Assembly (NCBI GenBank): GCA_015062005.1
Contig: SUVL01000015.1
Coordinates: 1-64,000, forward strand
DNA from: Akkermansiaceae bacterium
GTDB lineage: Bacteria > Verrucomicrobiota > Verrucomicrobiia > Verrucomicrobiales > Akkermansiaceae
Length of the DNA stretch: 64,000 nucleotides
Direction of reading: 5' to 3'
Part shown: positions 7,435-15,952 of the stretch, in pieces
Position numbering within the stretch: position 1 is the first letter of the stretch
Layout: each line of letters starts with the position of its first letter
The notes under the pieces: model-generated
Database searches by the model: none
Told to the model about the DNA's origin: nothing
The model's input: the letters and a program-made list of their open reading frames with translations, nothing else
Made by a program: the position numbers and the translations under genes

Positions 7435-8244
7435 TTAGCGGTAGGTCTTGCAGCGGTTGAGCCAGCCTGCGAGCCAGCGTTGCTCGCCGCGGGCGGCGGG
7501 GGCGTTCTGCACGCGGCGGGTGAGCACGGCGGCAGCCGCCCGTGAGAATTCTGCCGTGGCTGCGCGGCCGGTGGGGTAGCCGCGCATTTCCTCCAGCACC
7601 TGGAGGAGCCCCCAGCCCTGGCCCTTGTACTGCTCTGTTTCCTTGAGCCCTTCACCCTTGAAATTGACGTAATCCACCAGGCAGTACATGCCCTGGGTGG
7701 TGCCGGCCAGGGCAGCGTAGCGCCGCTGGATGGCCTGCGGGTTGCTGCTGTGCTGCATCATGCGGCGCAGCGCCAGGCGCGAGCGCAGGATGATGAACTG
7801 CGCCTGAACCTCCACGTGCCTGGACAGCCAGCGGCGCATGGCATCGGCCTTGCCGCTGCGGTCGGCCAGGAAGGCGGCCTTATCTGCCCAGGGGGCGGGG
7901 CCATCGAAGTACGCGGGTACCTGCACGCCCTGGGCGCGGGCATAACGCACGAAGGTAGGGAAACTCTCATCGAAAGCCTCGTTCACACCGGCGGGGTACC
8001 AGATGAAATGGCCGATACCCAGGGAGGGGAAGGCCTCGCCTGCATTCCAGGAAACAAGCCCTTGCACGCTGCCGGCGCATTCGTTCTGCCAGATGCGCTG
8101 CCCGAGCTCCTGCACGTTGACCCGGCTCTGGTTGCTGTAGGCTCGCTGGGTACGCATGGATTGTTGCATTTCCTGTTGCTGCCGCCCCAGACTGAGGCAG
8201 GAAGTCAGCAGAAGGATGGAGAAAAGCGGCAGAAGAGGTCTCAT
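7435..8244 (-). CDS. Conserved lipoprotein of unknown function
   Basis: This 269-residue lipoprotein starts MRPLLPLFSILLLTSC (lipobox LTSC). The mature part contains IWQNECAGSVQGLVSWNAGE followed by SLGIGHFIWYPAG. An invariant-looking Glu upstream of a G-x-x-S-L-G-I-G-H core recalls lysozyme-like domains, but no family can be named. ATG 8244 opens the signal peptide and sits 7 nt below a -10 box (TAAAAT, 8252-8257; -35 TTTACT at 8274-8279, 16-nt spacing). Longer readings would run through that promoter. Confidence 0.7.
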   Translation of the reverse strand: MRPLLPLFSILLLTSCLSLGRQQQEMQQSMRTQRAYSNQSRVNVQELGQRIWQNECAGSVQGLVSWNAGEAFPSLGIGHFIWYPAGVNEAFDESFPTFVRYARAQGVQVPAYFDGPAPWADKAAFLADRSGKADAMRRWLSRHVEVQAQFIILRSRLALRRMMQHSSNPQAIQRRYAALAGTTQGMYCLVDYVNFKGEGLKETEQYKGQGWGLLQVLEEMRGYPTGRAATAEFSRAAAAVLTRRVQNAPAARGEQRWLAGWLNRCKTYR

Positions 8245-8251
8245 GGCTGCT

Positions 8252-8279
8252 ATTTTAACACTTCTCGAGTCTGAGTAAA
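8252..8279 (-). promoter_or_regulatory. Promoter of the unknown lipoprotein gene
   Basis: Minus-strand TTTACT and TAAAAT are spaced by 16 nt. Seven nt separate the -10 box from the ATG, consistent with a leaderless message. Confidence 0.5.
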
Positions 8280-8332
8280 GCTTGCTTTCTGCCTGTATCT
8301 GAACTTTTGTGCGGAAAAATCTGCCTTTGTGC

Positions 8333-8361
8333 TTGACACGCTGGCTGCCCTGTGGTACATT
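8333..8361 (+). promoter_or_regulatory. rpsP promoter
   Basis: A near-consensus TTGACA (8333-8338) and TACATT (8356-8361) are separated by 17 nt. The leader to the rpsP ATG is about 75-80 nt, long enough for control at the RNA level, although no specific structure was recognised. Confidence 0.75.
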
Positions 8362-8443
8362 TCCGCACCGCCTTGCGGTCAGTGTGCTTGGTATCACAGC
8401 ACCACGCAGGCGCGAAACAACCGAAATCATTACATTTTTAGAT

Positions 8444-8689
8444 ATGGTAGCAATCCGTCTTAACCGTCAGGGCTCCAAGGACCGTCCTTTCTACAAGATC
8501 GTTGTCGTTGACAGCCGCAGCCGCCGTGATGGCGATTTCATCGAGCAGGTGGGTACTTACAACCCCATGGCCGAGGGCGAGAACTACACGCTGAACCTCG
8601 AGAGCGTGGATAAGTGGATCGCCAACGGTGCTCAGCCTTCCGAGACTGTGGCCTCCATCATCAAGAAGGTGCGCGCCGCCAAGGCCTGA
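8444..8689 (+). CDS. rpsP: 30S ribosomal protein S16
   Basis: This is bS16, an 81-residue component of the 30S subunit body, recognised from [24 protein letters not shown] and the GTYNP motif. The length is normal for the family. The usual partners rimM, trmD and rplS do not follow; the gene is monocistronic here, with its own promoter and a strong terminator. ATG 8444 gives the canonical N-terminus, and longer in-frame readings begin upstream of the promoter. Confidence 0.97.
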   Translation: MVAIRLNRQGSKDRPFYKIVVVDSRSRRDGDFIEQVGTYNPMAEGENYTLNLESVDKWIANGAQPSETVASIIKKVRAAKA

Positions 8690-8721
8690 GCCCTTCCCTA
8701 GAAACCTTTCCCAGGTTGTTT

Positions 8722-8763
8722 CAGAACGCGCCCCGGTGCTGCAAGGCACCGGGGCCGTTCTGC
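8722..8763 (+). terminator. rpsP terminator
   Basis: A long stem pairs CAGAACG..CCCCGGTGC with GCACCGGGG..CGTTCTG around a TGCAAG loop, directly after the rpsP stop. Confidence 0.75.
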
Positions 8764-8774
8764 GTTGTGGAAAG

Positions 8775-8825
8775 CTCTGTCGGAGCACGGGACTTCAGTC
8801 CCGATTATCTGCACCGTGATTGGGA
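8775..8825 (+). repeat. Dispersed repeat, single arm (CGGGACTTCAGTCCCG family)
   Basis: The arm carries GTCGGAGCACGGGACTTCAG and continues with TCCCGATT, then GCACCGTGATT. It matches the inverted-repeat element at 27078-27146, but the second arm is missing. The core CGGGACT-TC-AGTCCCG is itself a hairpin. Confidence 0.75.
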
Positions 8826-8828
8826 AAA

Positions 8829-9590
8829 TCACCACCACCAGCCGAATAAGCGCCACAGTGCGGCGCCGCCCCGGTAGCAGCCGTGCAGCGAGTTCCACAG
8901 CACTTTGCAGATGGGGACGACAATGAGCATCACCATGCAGATGACGGTGCTGCGCGCGCGGGAGTCGGAGGTGATTTCAAAGTAATCTCGGCCGAAGAAG
9001 ACGCAGAGCTCCACGGTGGCGGTGATAAGCCCCACCCCCAGCGCGCAGAGGGTGGTGATGGGGTGGGCCCCGGTCAGCAGGCAGAGCAGCCAGGGCAGCA
9101 GCAGGGAGCCGGCAGTGAAGATGCAGCCGAGCTGCCAGCGGTAGAGCCGCCCGGCCCAGTAGTGCTGCGCCAGCGCCACTGTGGCAAAGTAGCCCATGGG
9201 GCCTGCCAGCAGCTGCCAGATGAGAGCAATGCCCGTGCCCTGGGATAAATCGTTCACCTGCGCGGCTGTGGCCGGCAGGTGCCTGGCAGCGCCAGCAATC
9301 ATCCACAGGGGGATATACCCGGCCAGGGCAGCCCCGGTGCAGAGGGCTGCGGCCACCAGCAGGGCGAGCATGGCCGCGGTGGTGAGGGCGTGTTCCAACA
9401 GGTAGGCCGCAGCCAGCAGCCCCAGCACCAGCAGGGGCATGGTGTAGTGGTGCGCCAGCAGCCAGAGGTGGAAGCCGGGGTGAAGGAGGCTCATGGTGCC
9501 GCTCAGACCGGCCAGCAGGATAAGGCCCGCGCAGCCCAGGTGGGCAAGTTTGGCATGGGGGGCGTTCAGGTGGGTGGCTTCACTGTTCAT
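8829..9590 (-). CDS. Polytopic membrane protein of unknown function
   Basis: This 253-residue protein has about seven hydrophobic segments and is not recognised. The gene overlaps the 3' end of the MenE-like gene, so it belongs to the same operon as the PutA-like and MenE-like genes. Starts at 9590 (MNSEATH) or 9596 (two residues longer) are equally possible. It has no transporter signature; the C-terminus is Trp/Arg-rich (WRLFGWWW). Confidence 0.6.
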   Translation of the reverse strand: MNSEATHLNAPHAKLAHLGCAGLILLAGLSGTMSLLHPGFHLWLLAHHYTMPLLVLGLLAAAYLLEHALTTAAMLALLVAAALCTGAALAGYIPLWMIAGAARHLPATAAQVNDLSQGTGIALIWQLLAGPMGYFATVALAQHYWAGRLYRWQLGCIFTAGSLLLPWLLCLLTGAHPITTLCALGVGLITATVELCVFFGRDYFEITSDSRARSTVICMVMLIVVPICKVLWNSLHGCYRGGAALWRLFGWWW

Positions 9591-10644
9591 AGGCATGGGT
9601 GAGAAGGCTCAGAGCCTGGGCGCGCGCGGGTTTGCCGCTTTCGGTGCGGGGCAGCGGGGCGCGGTGGATGAAGTGGGGCTTGTGGTAGCGCGGCAGGGTG
9701 GCGCAGGCTTCGCGCAGGGCGGATTCGGCCTCAGCCGGGCCCTCCCAGAGCAACGCGACACACTGGCCAAGGCGCGGGTGCGGCAGGGGGAGCGCGAGCA
9801 CTGCCAGCCCGGTGAGGTGGTGCAGCTCGCGCTCAATCTCTTCTGCCTGAATTTTGACGCTGCCGGAGTTGATGACGGCATCCACCCTTCCCAGGATGCG
9901 GAAGCGGCCATCCGGTGCCATTTCGGCCAGGTCATGGGTGGTGAGTGAGCTGATACCGAGATAGGGGACGCTGATTTGCAGGGTGCCTGCCGGGGTGAGC
10001 GTGAGTTCCACGCCGGGCAGCGGGGTATACCAATCGCTGCGCTGCGGGCCGTTTACGGCGCGCAGGGCCACGTGGGAGAGGGTTTCGGTCATGCCGTAGG
10101 AGGCGTAGACGCGGGTGGGTAGCGCCTGCAGCTGTTCGGCCAGTGAGGGGGCGATGAAGCCACCGCCCAGCAGCAGGGTACGCACGCGGGAAAGTTGAGC
10201 GGCGCCTCCTGGCAGCGCCAGGGTGCTGGCCACCTGCATGGGCACCAGTGGGGCAAAATCTATCGTTTGAGCCACCCCGGCCAGCGGTGTGGAGCTTGGT
10301 TCCGTGGTAAGCAGGTTCAGCCCGCCCACCAAGGCTCGCACCACCATCATCTTGCCGGCAATGTAGCGCAGTGGCAGGCAGAGCAGGGCGGAATCCCCGG
10401 GGGCTAATTTGAAGAAGCTGCAGGTGGCCGCGGCACTGGCTGCCATGGCGGCCTTGGTGGCCAGCAGGCACTTGGGCACCCCGGTGGAGCCGCTGGTCTG
10501 CAGCGGCATGGTGGGTGAATCGTCCCACCATTCGCAAAGAAAATCCGCCAGTTCCGGGGATATCTTGCCGGCCCCGCGGTGCTCCCGCAGGGTGGCGGGG
10601 GTGATGCGGCAGCCATCCACAACGATGGCGGTTTGCTTCATCAT
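9580..10644 (-). CDS. menE: MenE-like acyl-CoA ligase (o-succinylbenzoate-CoA ligase type)
   Basis: This 354-residue member of the ANL adenylating superfamily has the P-loop TSGSTGVPK at about residue 50, the aromatic motif YASYGMTETLSH, the hinge GRFRILGRVDAVINSGSVKI and the catalytic C-terminal lysine in PRTESGKPAR. MenE activates o-succinylbenzoate in menaquinone synthesis; the short length fits compact MenE forms that lack part of the N-terminal domain. The ATG overlaps the stop of the PutA-like gene (ATGA), so translation is coupled. Other men genes are not in the window, so the exact substrate is inferred. Confidence 0.75.
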   Translation of the reverse strand: MMKQTAIVVDGCRITPATLREHRGAGKISPELADFLCEWWDDSPTMPLQTSGSTGVPKCLLATKAAMAASAAATCSFFKLAPGDSALLCLPLRYIAGKMMVVRALVGGLNLLTTEPSSTPLAGVAQTIDFAPLVPMQVASTLALPGGAAQLSRVRTLLLGGGFIAPSLAEQLQALPTRVYASYGMTETLSHVALRAVNGPQRSDWYTPLPGVELTLTPAGTLQISVPYLGISSLTTHDLAEMAPDGRFRILGRVDAVINSGSVKIQAEEIERELHHLTGLAVLALPLPHPRLGQCVALLWEGPAEAESALREACATLPRYHKPHFIHRAPLPRTESGKPARAQALSLLTHAYEQ

Positions 10645-13600
10645 CAGTTGCTGGTGCGGCGCGTGGTGACCACCTCGCGCAGGCAGTGGATGAGTTCCAG
10701 GCGTCCATTGGCCAGCACCGGCTCGTAGCAGAGCGCCAGACGGCACTGGGCGGCACGCTGGAGGGTGTTTGCTGTGGCTGCGGTGTCGCGCACCACCACT
10801 CCGGTAGTGGCAAGCGAGGGGAAGTGGCCTTCAAATTCATCGCGGCTTTCCACGGCGATGATGACTCCGAGAGGCTCCAGTGCCCGGGGCATCCAGGCGC
10901 GCATGCTGGCGGTGCTCAGCTGGATGTCGCATCCGGCTTTGAGCGCAGCCATCAGCGCGATGGAGAGGTCGATATCACTGGTGGCTTTTTCTGCGCGGAT
11001 GCAGAGCGTGTGCGGGCGGTAGCTCAGCGTGGTCACCTGGGCAGGACTTTCGTTGAGCACGCTGGTGATGCCGAATTCATTCTCCCACCAGTAGCCGATG
11101 GAGTCGGCTGCGGCCGAGAGGCGGGTAATGTCATCCGGACCAGGTTTGGGGGAGAGGGATTCCCACGGGGCGAAGGCGATATTGCGCTGGGAAGCCCGGC
11201 GCTGCGGGCGGGCTGATTCCTGCCACTGGCTCAGGGCGGTGATGAAGTTGCGGCCGCCGCTCATGGGGATGGCATTCTGCCAGCCGGGGCGGGGGAGTAC
11301 ACCGGGGCGGTGCTGCGGGCAGCAGTTGATGGAAACGAGGCTGGCGGCGGTGAGGCGCGTCCAGAGTTCGATTTCCTGCGTATCGCGGGAGTAGATGGCG
11401 GCTGCTCGCTCCTGGCTCTGCTTGCGCTGGATACGGCCTGCCTCCTCCGTGCTTTCCACGCGGATTACGCCCAGGACGGGTACATTGTGCGCGGCTTCAG
11501 CAAAGGCGCCGCCGGGCTGCACCCCGAGGCGCACGCCGGGAGTCCACACCAGGGAGCCCATCTCGGCAGTGGTGGGGGGCACCAGCCATGCTTCATCCTT
11601 CTGCAGCTGGGTGAGCAGATACCACTGGTCATCGTTGAGCGGGCGCCCCAGCGGGCCGATGTTGCCACCCTCCAGCCAGCCGGGCTGGGCGGAGATGCTG
11701 GTGACGGCATCGCGCAGGGCGTTCATGAAGTGCTGGTTGTCGTACACCTCGGCATGCACGTAGAGGAGGTGCGGTGCCGCGGGGTCCTGGCCGGCGCGGG
11801 AGAACAGGGTGGTGCAGATATCGCGGATGGCCTGAGCCCAGTCACCTTGGGAGGAAATGTAAATGCTGCTGTTGCCGCTGGTGCCGCCCAGTACCGGGCG
11901 CCCTTCGGCGGCAGCCACCATATCATTGGTGTGCTTCACGCTGCCGTGGTAGATGAGCCCGTTCACGAGGTCGCTGGTGAGCAGTTTGCGGGCTATCTGG
12001 TTATCCAGGCAGGGCAGCATCTGCAGGCGCGGGAACTCCATGCCCGCCTCCTGGAGCAGGGTGGTGAGCCTGCTGGCCAGCAGCACGGTGTGCGCGGATG
12101 GTTTGTAGATGACGGTGTTGCCGGTTACCCAGGCCGCGGCTATGCCGCCCACGGCTTCCTCCAGCGGGTGTACGCGGCTGGGTGCCACGGTGATGACGCC
12201 CAGCGGGGTGGGCTGGGTGCCGTCCATGAGGCCGTCCTGCACAGCGCTGTTCTCGTAGAAGCGGAAGGAATCAATGGCGTTGGTTACTTCCAGGTCAGCT
12301 TCTTCCAGGGTGAATCCGGCATCCCTTACCAGCAGGGAAATGAACTCGGTGCTGTTCTTTTCCAGCAGGCGGGCTGCCTGCAGAAGGTGGATACGGCATT
12401 CCTCCTGGGTGGGGGGCATCTGCACCGCTATGGCGGCGGCGGTATCCAGCACGGTGTTCACCTGGTCGAAACCGGCGGATAAGTAGCGGTAATCTTCCAT
12501 GCCCGGCGCGGTGAGCGAGCGGCGCACGCACTGCAGGGGCGAATCGACCGCTTCCCCGTTAATCAGCAGCGGCAGCGGCTCCTGCGGGCGCTCGGCTTCT
12601 TCCTCTGCCGCGCGGTGCAGGGCATCCATGCGGGCGCGGTCGGTGATGCCGCTCAGGCGGGTGAAGGCGTAGGAGCCATCTGCCCCGGGGGCTTCGCGCG
12701 GCTGCTCTTCGCGGCCACTGAGGGCGGCCAGGAAATGCTGGCGCATGCGGCCCCAGCCCATGGAGTTGGGCTCAAGCTCTCCGCCGGAGGCCAGGATGCC
12801 TTCCGGGCGTCCCAGCTCCTGCACCAGTGAAAGCAGGTAGGCTTCGAATCCGGCTTCCCCGCTCTCGGAGGTCACGCCGGTGGCCAGGAGTACCCGGGCG
12901 CCTCCCTTGGTGAGAACGCGGCCGATGTGGTTGGCCAGCCCGGAAATAAAGCAGAACTGCGGTTGCCCGCTGCGGCCGGAGCGTCCCCAGCAGAGTAGCC
13001 CGTAGGCTATGTCGAACAGGTTATGGGTGCCGACCACCGGGGTGAGTACCTTTTCCTTGGTTGCCATGGCGGTGGAGATGAGCTGCTTGAAACGCGCTTC
13101 CGTCTCACCCTTGTTGCGGCAGATTTCATTGGCGCTCCCGTAGTTGTATGTGTTTTCCTGCTCTTCATTCAGGTGGCTGCCTTTGACCAGCAGTACCTTG
13201 AGCGGGGCTGCTCCCTTGGCGGCGCGGGCGGTGGACCACTCCGTCATCTCCCGCAGCAGGGCCGGGCTGCCTTTCAGATAGGCCGGAATTTCCAGCGCGG
13301 CATCTGCCTTGTGCAGCGCAGAACCAGCCATGGCCAGGCGGAACCCTTCGGCCACGATGCCCATGGTGGTGGAAAGGCCGCTTTCCACCAGTACCGGGCG
13401 GGGGGTGCCTCCTTTTACCGAGAGCTTGAGCAGCGGGCGCAGCTTCTCGGCCAGGGCCTTGGCACCGGCTTCCGGTGAATAGGGGGTCAGCCCGGGGCAG
13501 AGACGCCAGGGTTGGATGACGATGCCCACGCCTTCCTGCTTGGTGAGGATGGCTTCCAGGTGCTTGTAGTACTTCTCGGCGCTCTTGTGCCCGAATACCT

Positions 13601-14102
13601 GGGGCACCAGCGGGTTGAGGGCCAGCGTGAGCCCGTCTTTCGCGATTTCCTTCACGCGTCTGGCCACTTTATCGGCCAGGGTGGGCAGGGTCAGCTCGCC
13701 GAATGTGGAGCGGAAGATGCGCTGCACCTCGGCAATGGCGGCGCCCTGCATGCTGCGGGAGGCCATGACTGCCGCCTTGAATCGCAGCTTGCCCATGGTG
13801 CTGAAAATGGCAGGCACGCCGCCGTATTCGTTCAGCAGGCGGCGCAGGTTTTCCACCTGCTCGGCGGGGTCTGTCACGTGGAAGACGCTGCCGCAGAGCT
13901 CCTGCACAAAGCGCAGGTTCTTCTTGTCCGCCGCCAGTCGGGCCAGGGCGGAGATGAGGGTGCGCTCATCGGAACGGATGGCTTTCAGCGAGGCCAGCAG
14001 CAGCTCCTGCGCCATATCCGCAGAGCGCTGGGCGAGTGTGCGGTCGTCCCATTTGCGTTTCTTCGCCTCTGCCAGTTGTGCCTGTATATCCAGTTCCGCC
14101 AT
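10644..14102 (-). CDS. PutA-like protein (proline dehydrogenase + P5C dehydrogenase folds), catalytic residues apparently lost
   Basis: This 1152-residue protein has PutA architecture: an N-terminal helical region, a proline-dehydrogenase-like barrel around residues 130-480 (LLVKGSHLNEEQ corresponds to RLVKGAYWDxE), and an aldehyde-dehydrogenase domain from about residue 540. By manual alignment the ALDH residues are replaced: PWNFP reads APSRVHP, the ETGG Glu region reads LGGTSGNSS, and the AGQRCSA Cys region reads AGQDPAA. In the barrel, the RRL arginine pair that holds proline reads SLV. The frame is intact, so this is probably a pseudoenzyme or a changed enzyme rather than decay. It is the first gene of an operon with the MenE-like gene. 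Confidence 0.78.
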   Translation of the reverse strand: MAELDIQAQLAEAKKRKWDDRTLAQRSADMAQELLLASLKAIRSDERTLISALARLAADKKNLRFVQELCGSVFHVTDPAEQVENLRRLLNEYGGVPAIFSTMGKLRFKAAVMASRSMQGAAIAEVQRIFRSTFGELTLPTLADKVARRVKEIAKDGLTLALNPLVPQVFGHKSAEKYYKHLEAILTKQEGVGIVIQPWRLCPGLTPYSPEAGAKALAEKLRPLLKLSVKGGTPRPVLVESGLSTTMGIVAEGFRLAMAGSALHKADAALEIPAYLKGSPALLREMTEWSTARAAKGAAPLKVLLVKGSHLNEEQENTYNYGSANEICRNKGETEARFKQLISTAMATKEKVLTPVVGTHNLFDIAYGLLCWGRSGRSGQPQFCFISGLANHIGRVLTKGGARVLLATGVTSESGEAGFEAYLLSLVQELGRPEGILASGGELEPNSMGWGRMRQHFLAALSGREEQPREAPGADGSYAFTRLSGITDRARMDALHRAAEEEAERPQEPLPLLINGEAVDSPLQCVRRSLTAPGMEDYRYLSAGFDQVNTVLDTAAAIAVQMPPTQEECRIHLLQAARLLEKNSTEFISLLVRDAGFTLEEADLEVTNAIDSFRFYENSAVQDGLMDGTQPTPLGVITVAPSRVHPLEEAVGGIAAAWVTGNTVIYKPSAHTVLLASRLTTLLQEAGMEFPRLQMLPCLDNQIARKLLTSDLVNGLIYHGSVKHTNDMVAAAEGRPVLGGTSGNSSIYISSQGDWAQAIRDICTTLFSRAGQDPAAPHLLYVHAEVYDNQHFMNALRDAVTSISAQPGWLEGGNIGPLGRPLNDDQWYLLTQLQKDEAWLVPPTTAEMGSLVWTPGVRLGVQPGGAFAEAAHNVPVLGVIRVESTEEAGRIQRKQSQERAAAIYSRDTQEIELWTRLTAASLVSINCCPQHRPGVLPRPGWQNAIPMSGGRNFITALSQWQESARPQRRASQRNIAFAPWESLSPKPGPDDITRLSAAADSIGYWWENEFGITSVLNESPAQVTTLSYRPHTLCIRAEKATSDIDLSIALMAALKAGCDIQLSTASMRAWMPRALEPLGVIIAVESRDEFEGHFPSLATTGVVVRDTAATANTLQRAAQCRLALCYEPVLANGRLELIHCLREVVTTRRTSN

Positions 14103-14112
14103 ATGTGCGGAT

Positions 14113-14142
14113 ATTCTATCTCACCCCGCCCTATGCTGGCAA
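14113..14142 (-). promoter_or_regulatory. Promoter of the PutA-like operon
   Basis: Minus-strand TTGCCA (14137-14142) and TAGAAT (14113-14118) are separated by 18 nt, with 10 nt between the -10 box and the ATG at 14102. Confidence 0.55.
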
Positions 14143-14192
14143 GTGAAAAGTATGACTTCCGGAGCTGTTTCGCCGCTGCATCAGAAATGCGA

Positions 14193-14900
14193 TTACATGG
14201 CAGACCAGTCGATTTGATGGGGCAGCAGTTCAGAGATGACGGCGCGCACGCGCTGGTCGGTTTCCTCCTCGGTGAGCTTGAGCTCCGGTGCCCAGTAGGA
14301 ATTGACTTGCAGGTAAGCCCAGCGTTGCACGTAGCCTTTGGCCACGCGGTCGTACATGTCCTGGAAGGTGCGCCCCAGGTGGGTGTGCCGCATGGTGCCG
14401 TGGCCGATGAAGATGTAGTAGCTCACGAAACGGAGGGTGAGTCCGTCGTCCCGGTTGGGCAGGGGAACGCGTGAGGTGAGGCGGGTGAAGGCTATGGTGC
14501 GGCCATCGGCCAGGGTGATTTTGGCGCTGCTGGTCCGCAGGTCGATGTGGCCCTGGGAGGGCAGGCAGCGCTCCGGCCGGTGGATGGAGGAGTTCATATC
14601 GTTGCCGGAGTACACGATGGAGACCTCCACCGGTGGCTTTTCTGCTTCCCAGAAGACGCGGCGGGGCTGGGTGTACTGCGCCTTGCTGAACCGTGTGTCT
14701 GCCGCCAGGGAGCTGCGCTCCACCTCACTTTCCTGGATTTTTTTACCCTGCCAGCCCGGGAGTTCGAAATCTACGGGTAAATCCGGGGAGATGCTGGACT
14801 CCACCAGCGCCTCATGACGGGGCAGGATGAACACACTGCCCAGGATGAGCGCGAGCAGGGCCGGCGGGAGCAGGGCGCGGAGCACTTGCTTCATTTTCAT
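14193..14900 (-). CDS. EpsI-family exosortase-associated protein
   Basis: This 235-residue protein has one N-terminal TM segment (LLPPALLALILGSVFIL) and an EpsI domain (DUF3485) with the family hallmark HRPERCLPSQG and the preceding YSGNDMNSSI. EpsI proteins accompany exosortases in exopolysaccharide and protein-sorting systems, and their biochemical role is not settled. The gene overlaps the exosortase stop (ATGA at 14897-14900), so the two are translationally coupled. An alternative start lies at 14894. Confidence 0.85.
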   Translation of the reverse strand: MKMKQVLRALLPPALLALILGSVFILPRHEALVESSISPDLPVDFELPGWQGKKIQESEVERSSLAADTRFSKAQYTQPRRVFWEAEKPPVEVSIVYSGNDMNSSIHRPERCLPSQGHIDLRTSSAKITLADGRTIAFTRLTSRVPLPNRDDGLTLRFVSYYIFIGHGTMRHTHLGRTFQDMYDRVAKGYVQRWAYLQVNSYWAPELKLTEEETDQRVRAVISELLPHQIDWSAM

Positions 14901-15862
14901 ACCGCATCCTCCTTTCCGGTGGGGGCGTTCGCACGGCGCACCACGGTGCGGCGGCGCTTGAGGAAGGGAACCTCTCCTGCCAGCAGCCCGTGCAGCAGCA
15001 TGAGCCCCAGCAGGCTGGCCGGGAAGAAGAAGAGCAGGCCGGACCAGTCGTGCCAGGTCTTGGAGGCAAAGGCGGGGTTGATGTATTCCGCGCACACGAA
15101 GATGCTGGACACGCGGAAGGCATTGGCCACGATGGAGAGCGGAATGGCGCTCAGCCCCAGGGTGATGCGTTTCCACAGTGCGAGCTTGTCGGCCAGGTAG
15201 CCCCAGGCGATGGAGACCATGATGAGGGCCATGAGTGAGCGCATGCCGGAGCAGCCGCCTGCAATGCTGTAGGTATCCCACTGGCCGGTGGCAGAGGTGA
15301 TATTGGTGCCCTCCACGATAGTCTGCACCCCGCAGAGCCCGGCGCCCCAGTGCGCCGCCTGGGTGGCCAGCAGCTGCATGCCCACCGTGGCCTGCTGGAA
15401 GCCCGGCAGCGGTATGCTCAGCCACAGGAAGAAGAAGGGGAACGCACAGCGGGCCGCAGCCTGCCCGCCCCAGTAGCACCACACCCCGCCGGTAAGAAGG
15501 AAGGGAAGCGCGCCGATGGCCACGCGCCCCTGCTGGGTGCGCACGGCCAGCACGCAGAAGAGCGCCCCCACTGCTGCAAGCCACAGCCCGTGCAGGCTGC
15601 CGCTGGCCTTCATCCCCCGCAGGGAGGAGCAGGCGTGTACCAGCATGTATACCGCCAGCAGCGGTACCATCCACCCATGCTCGTAGTCATTTTCACGGTT
15701 CCAGGCTGTGGTGAGCCACTCGGTGGCACTGTGGGTGCCGCTCAGGAAACCCGGGTACAGCCCGACTATCCAGATGACCAGTAACAGATAGATGATAAAA
15801 CCGGCCCAGTTCAGCGGTGAAAGGGCTTTTATCAGCGAATTTGAGGGCTCTTGTGTGCTCAA
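14897..15862 (-). CDS. Exosortase (archaeosortase/exosortase family transpeptidase)
   Basis: This 321-residue polytopic membrane protein has the exosortase catalytic triad in order: Cys in AGGCSGMRSL (about residue 204), Arg in NAFRVSSIF (about 249) and His in WHDWSG (about 271). Exosortases cut PEP-CTERM-type C-terminal signals of exported proteins at the inner membrane. No protein in this window ends in such a signal, so the substrates are elsewhere. The start codon appears to be TTG at 15862, since the next in-frame ATG would remove the first TM segments. A minus-strand TTGACA near 15921-15926 with a TACTAA-like -10 provides a promoter. Confidence 0.9.
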   Translation of the reverse strand: MSTQEPSNSLIKALSPLNWAGFIIYLLLVIWIVGLYPGFLSGTHSATEWLTTAWNRENDYEHGWMVPLLAVYMLVHACSSLRGMKASGSLHGLWLAAVGALFCVLAVRTQQGRVAIGALPFLLTGGVWCYWGGQAAARCAFPFFFLWLSIPLPGFQQATVGMQLLATQAAHWGAGLCGVQTIVEGTNITSATGQWDTYSIAGGCSGMRSLMALIMVSIAWGYLADKLALWKRITLGLSAIPLSIVANAFRVSSIFVCAEYINPAFASKTWHDWSGLLFFFPASLLGLMLLHGLLAGEVPFLKRRRTVVRRANAPTGKEDAV

Positions 15863-15952
15863 TATGAAAAAAAATGCAGTTAAATGTGCATTTAGTATTG
15901 CAATTTTTGCGAAAATGTCAAGAATAGTCGCTCACACACCTCATTGTCATAC

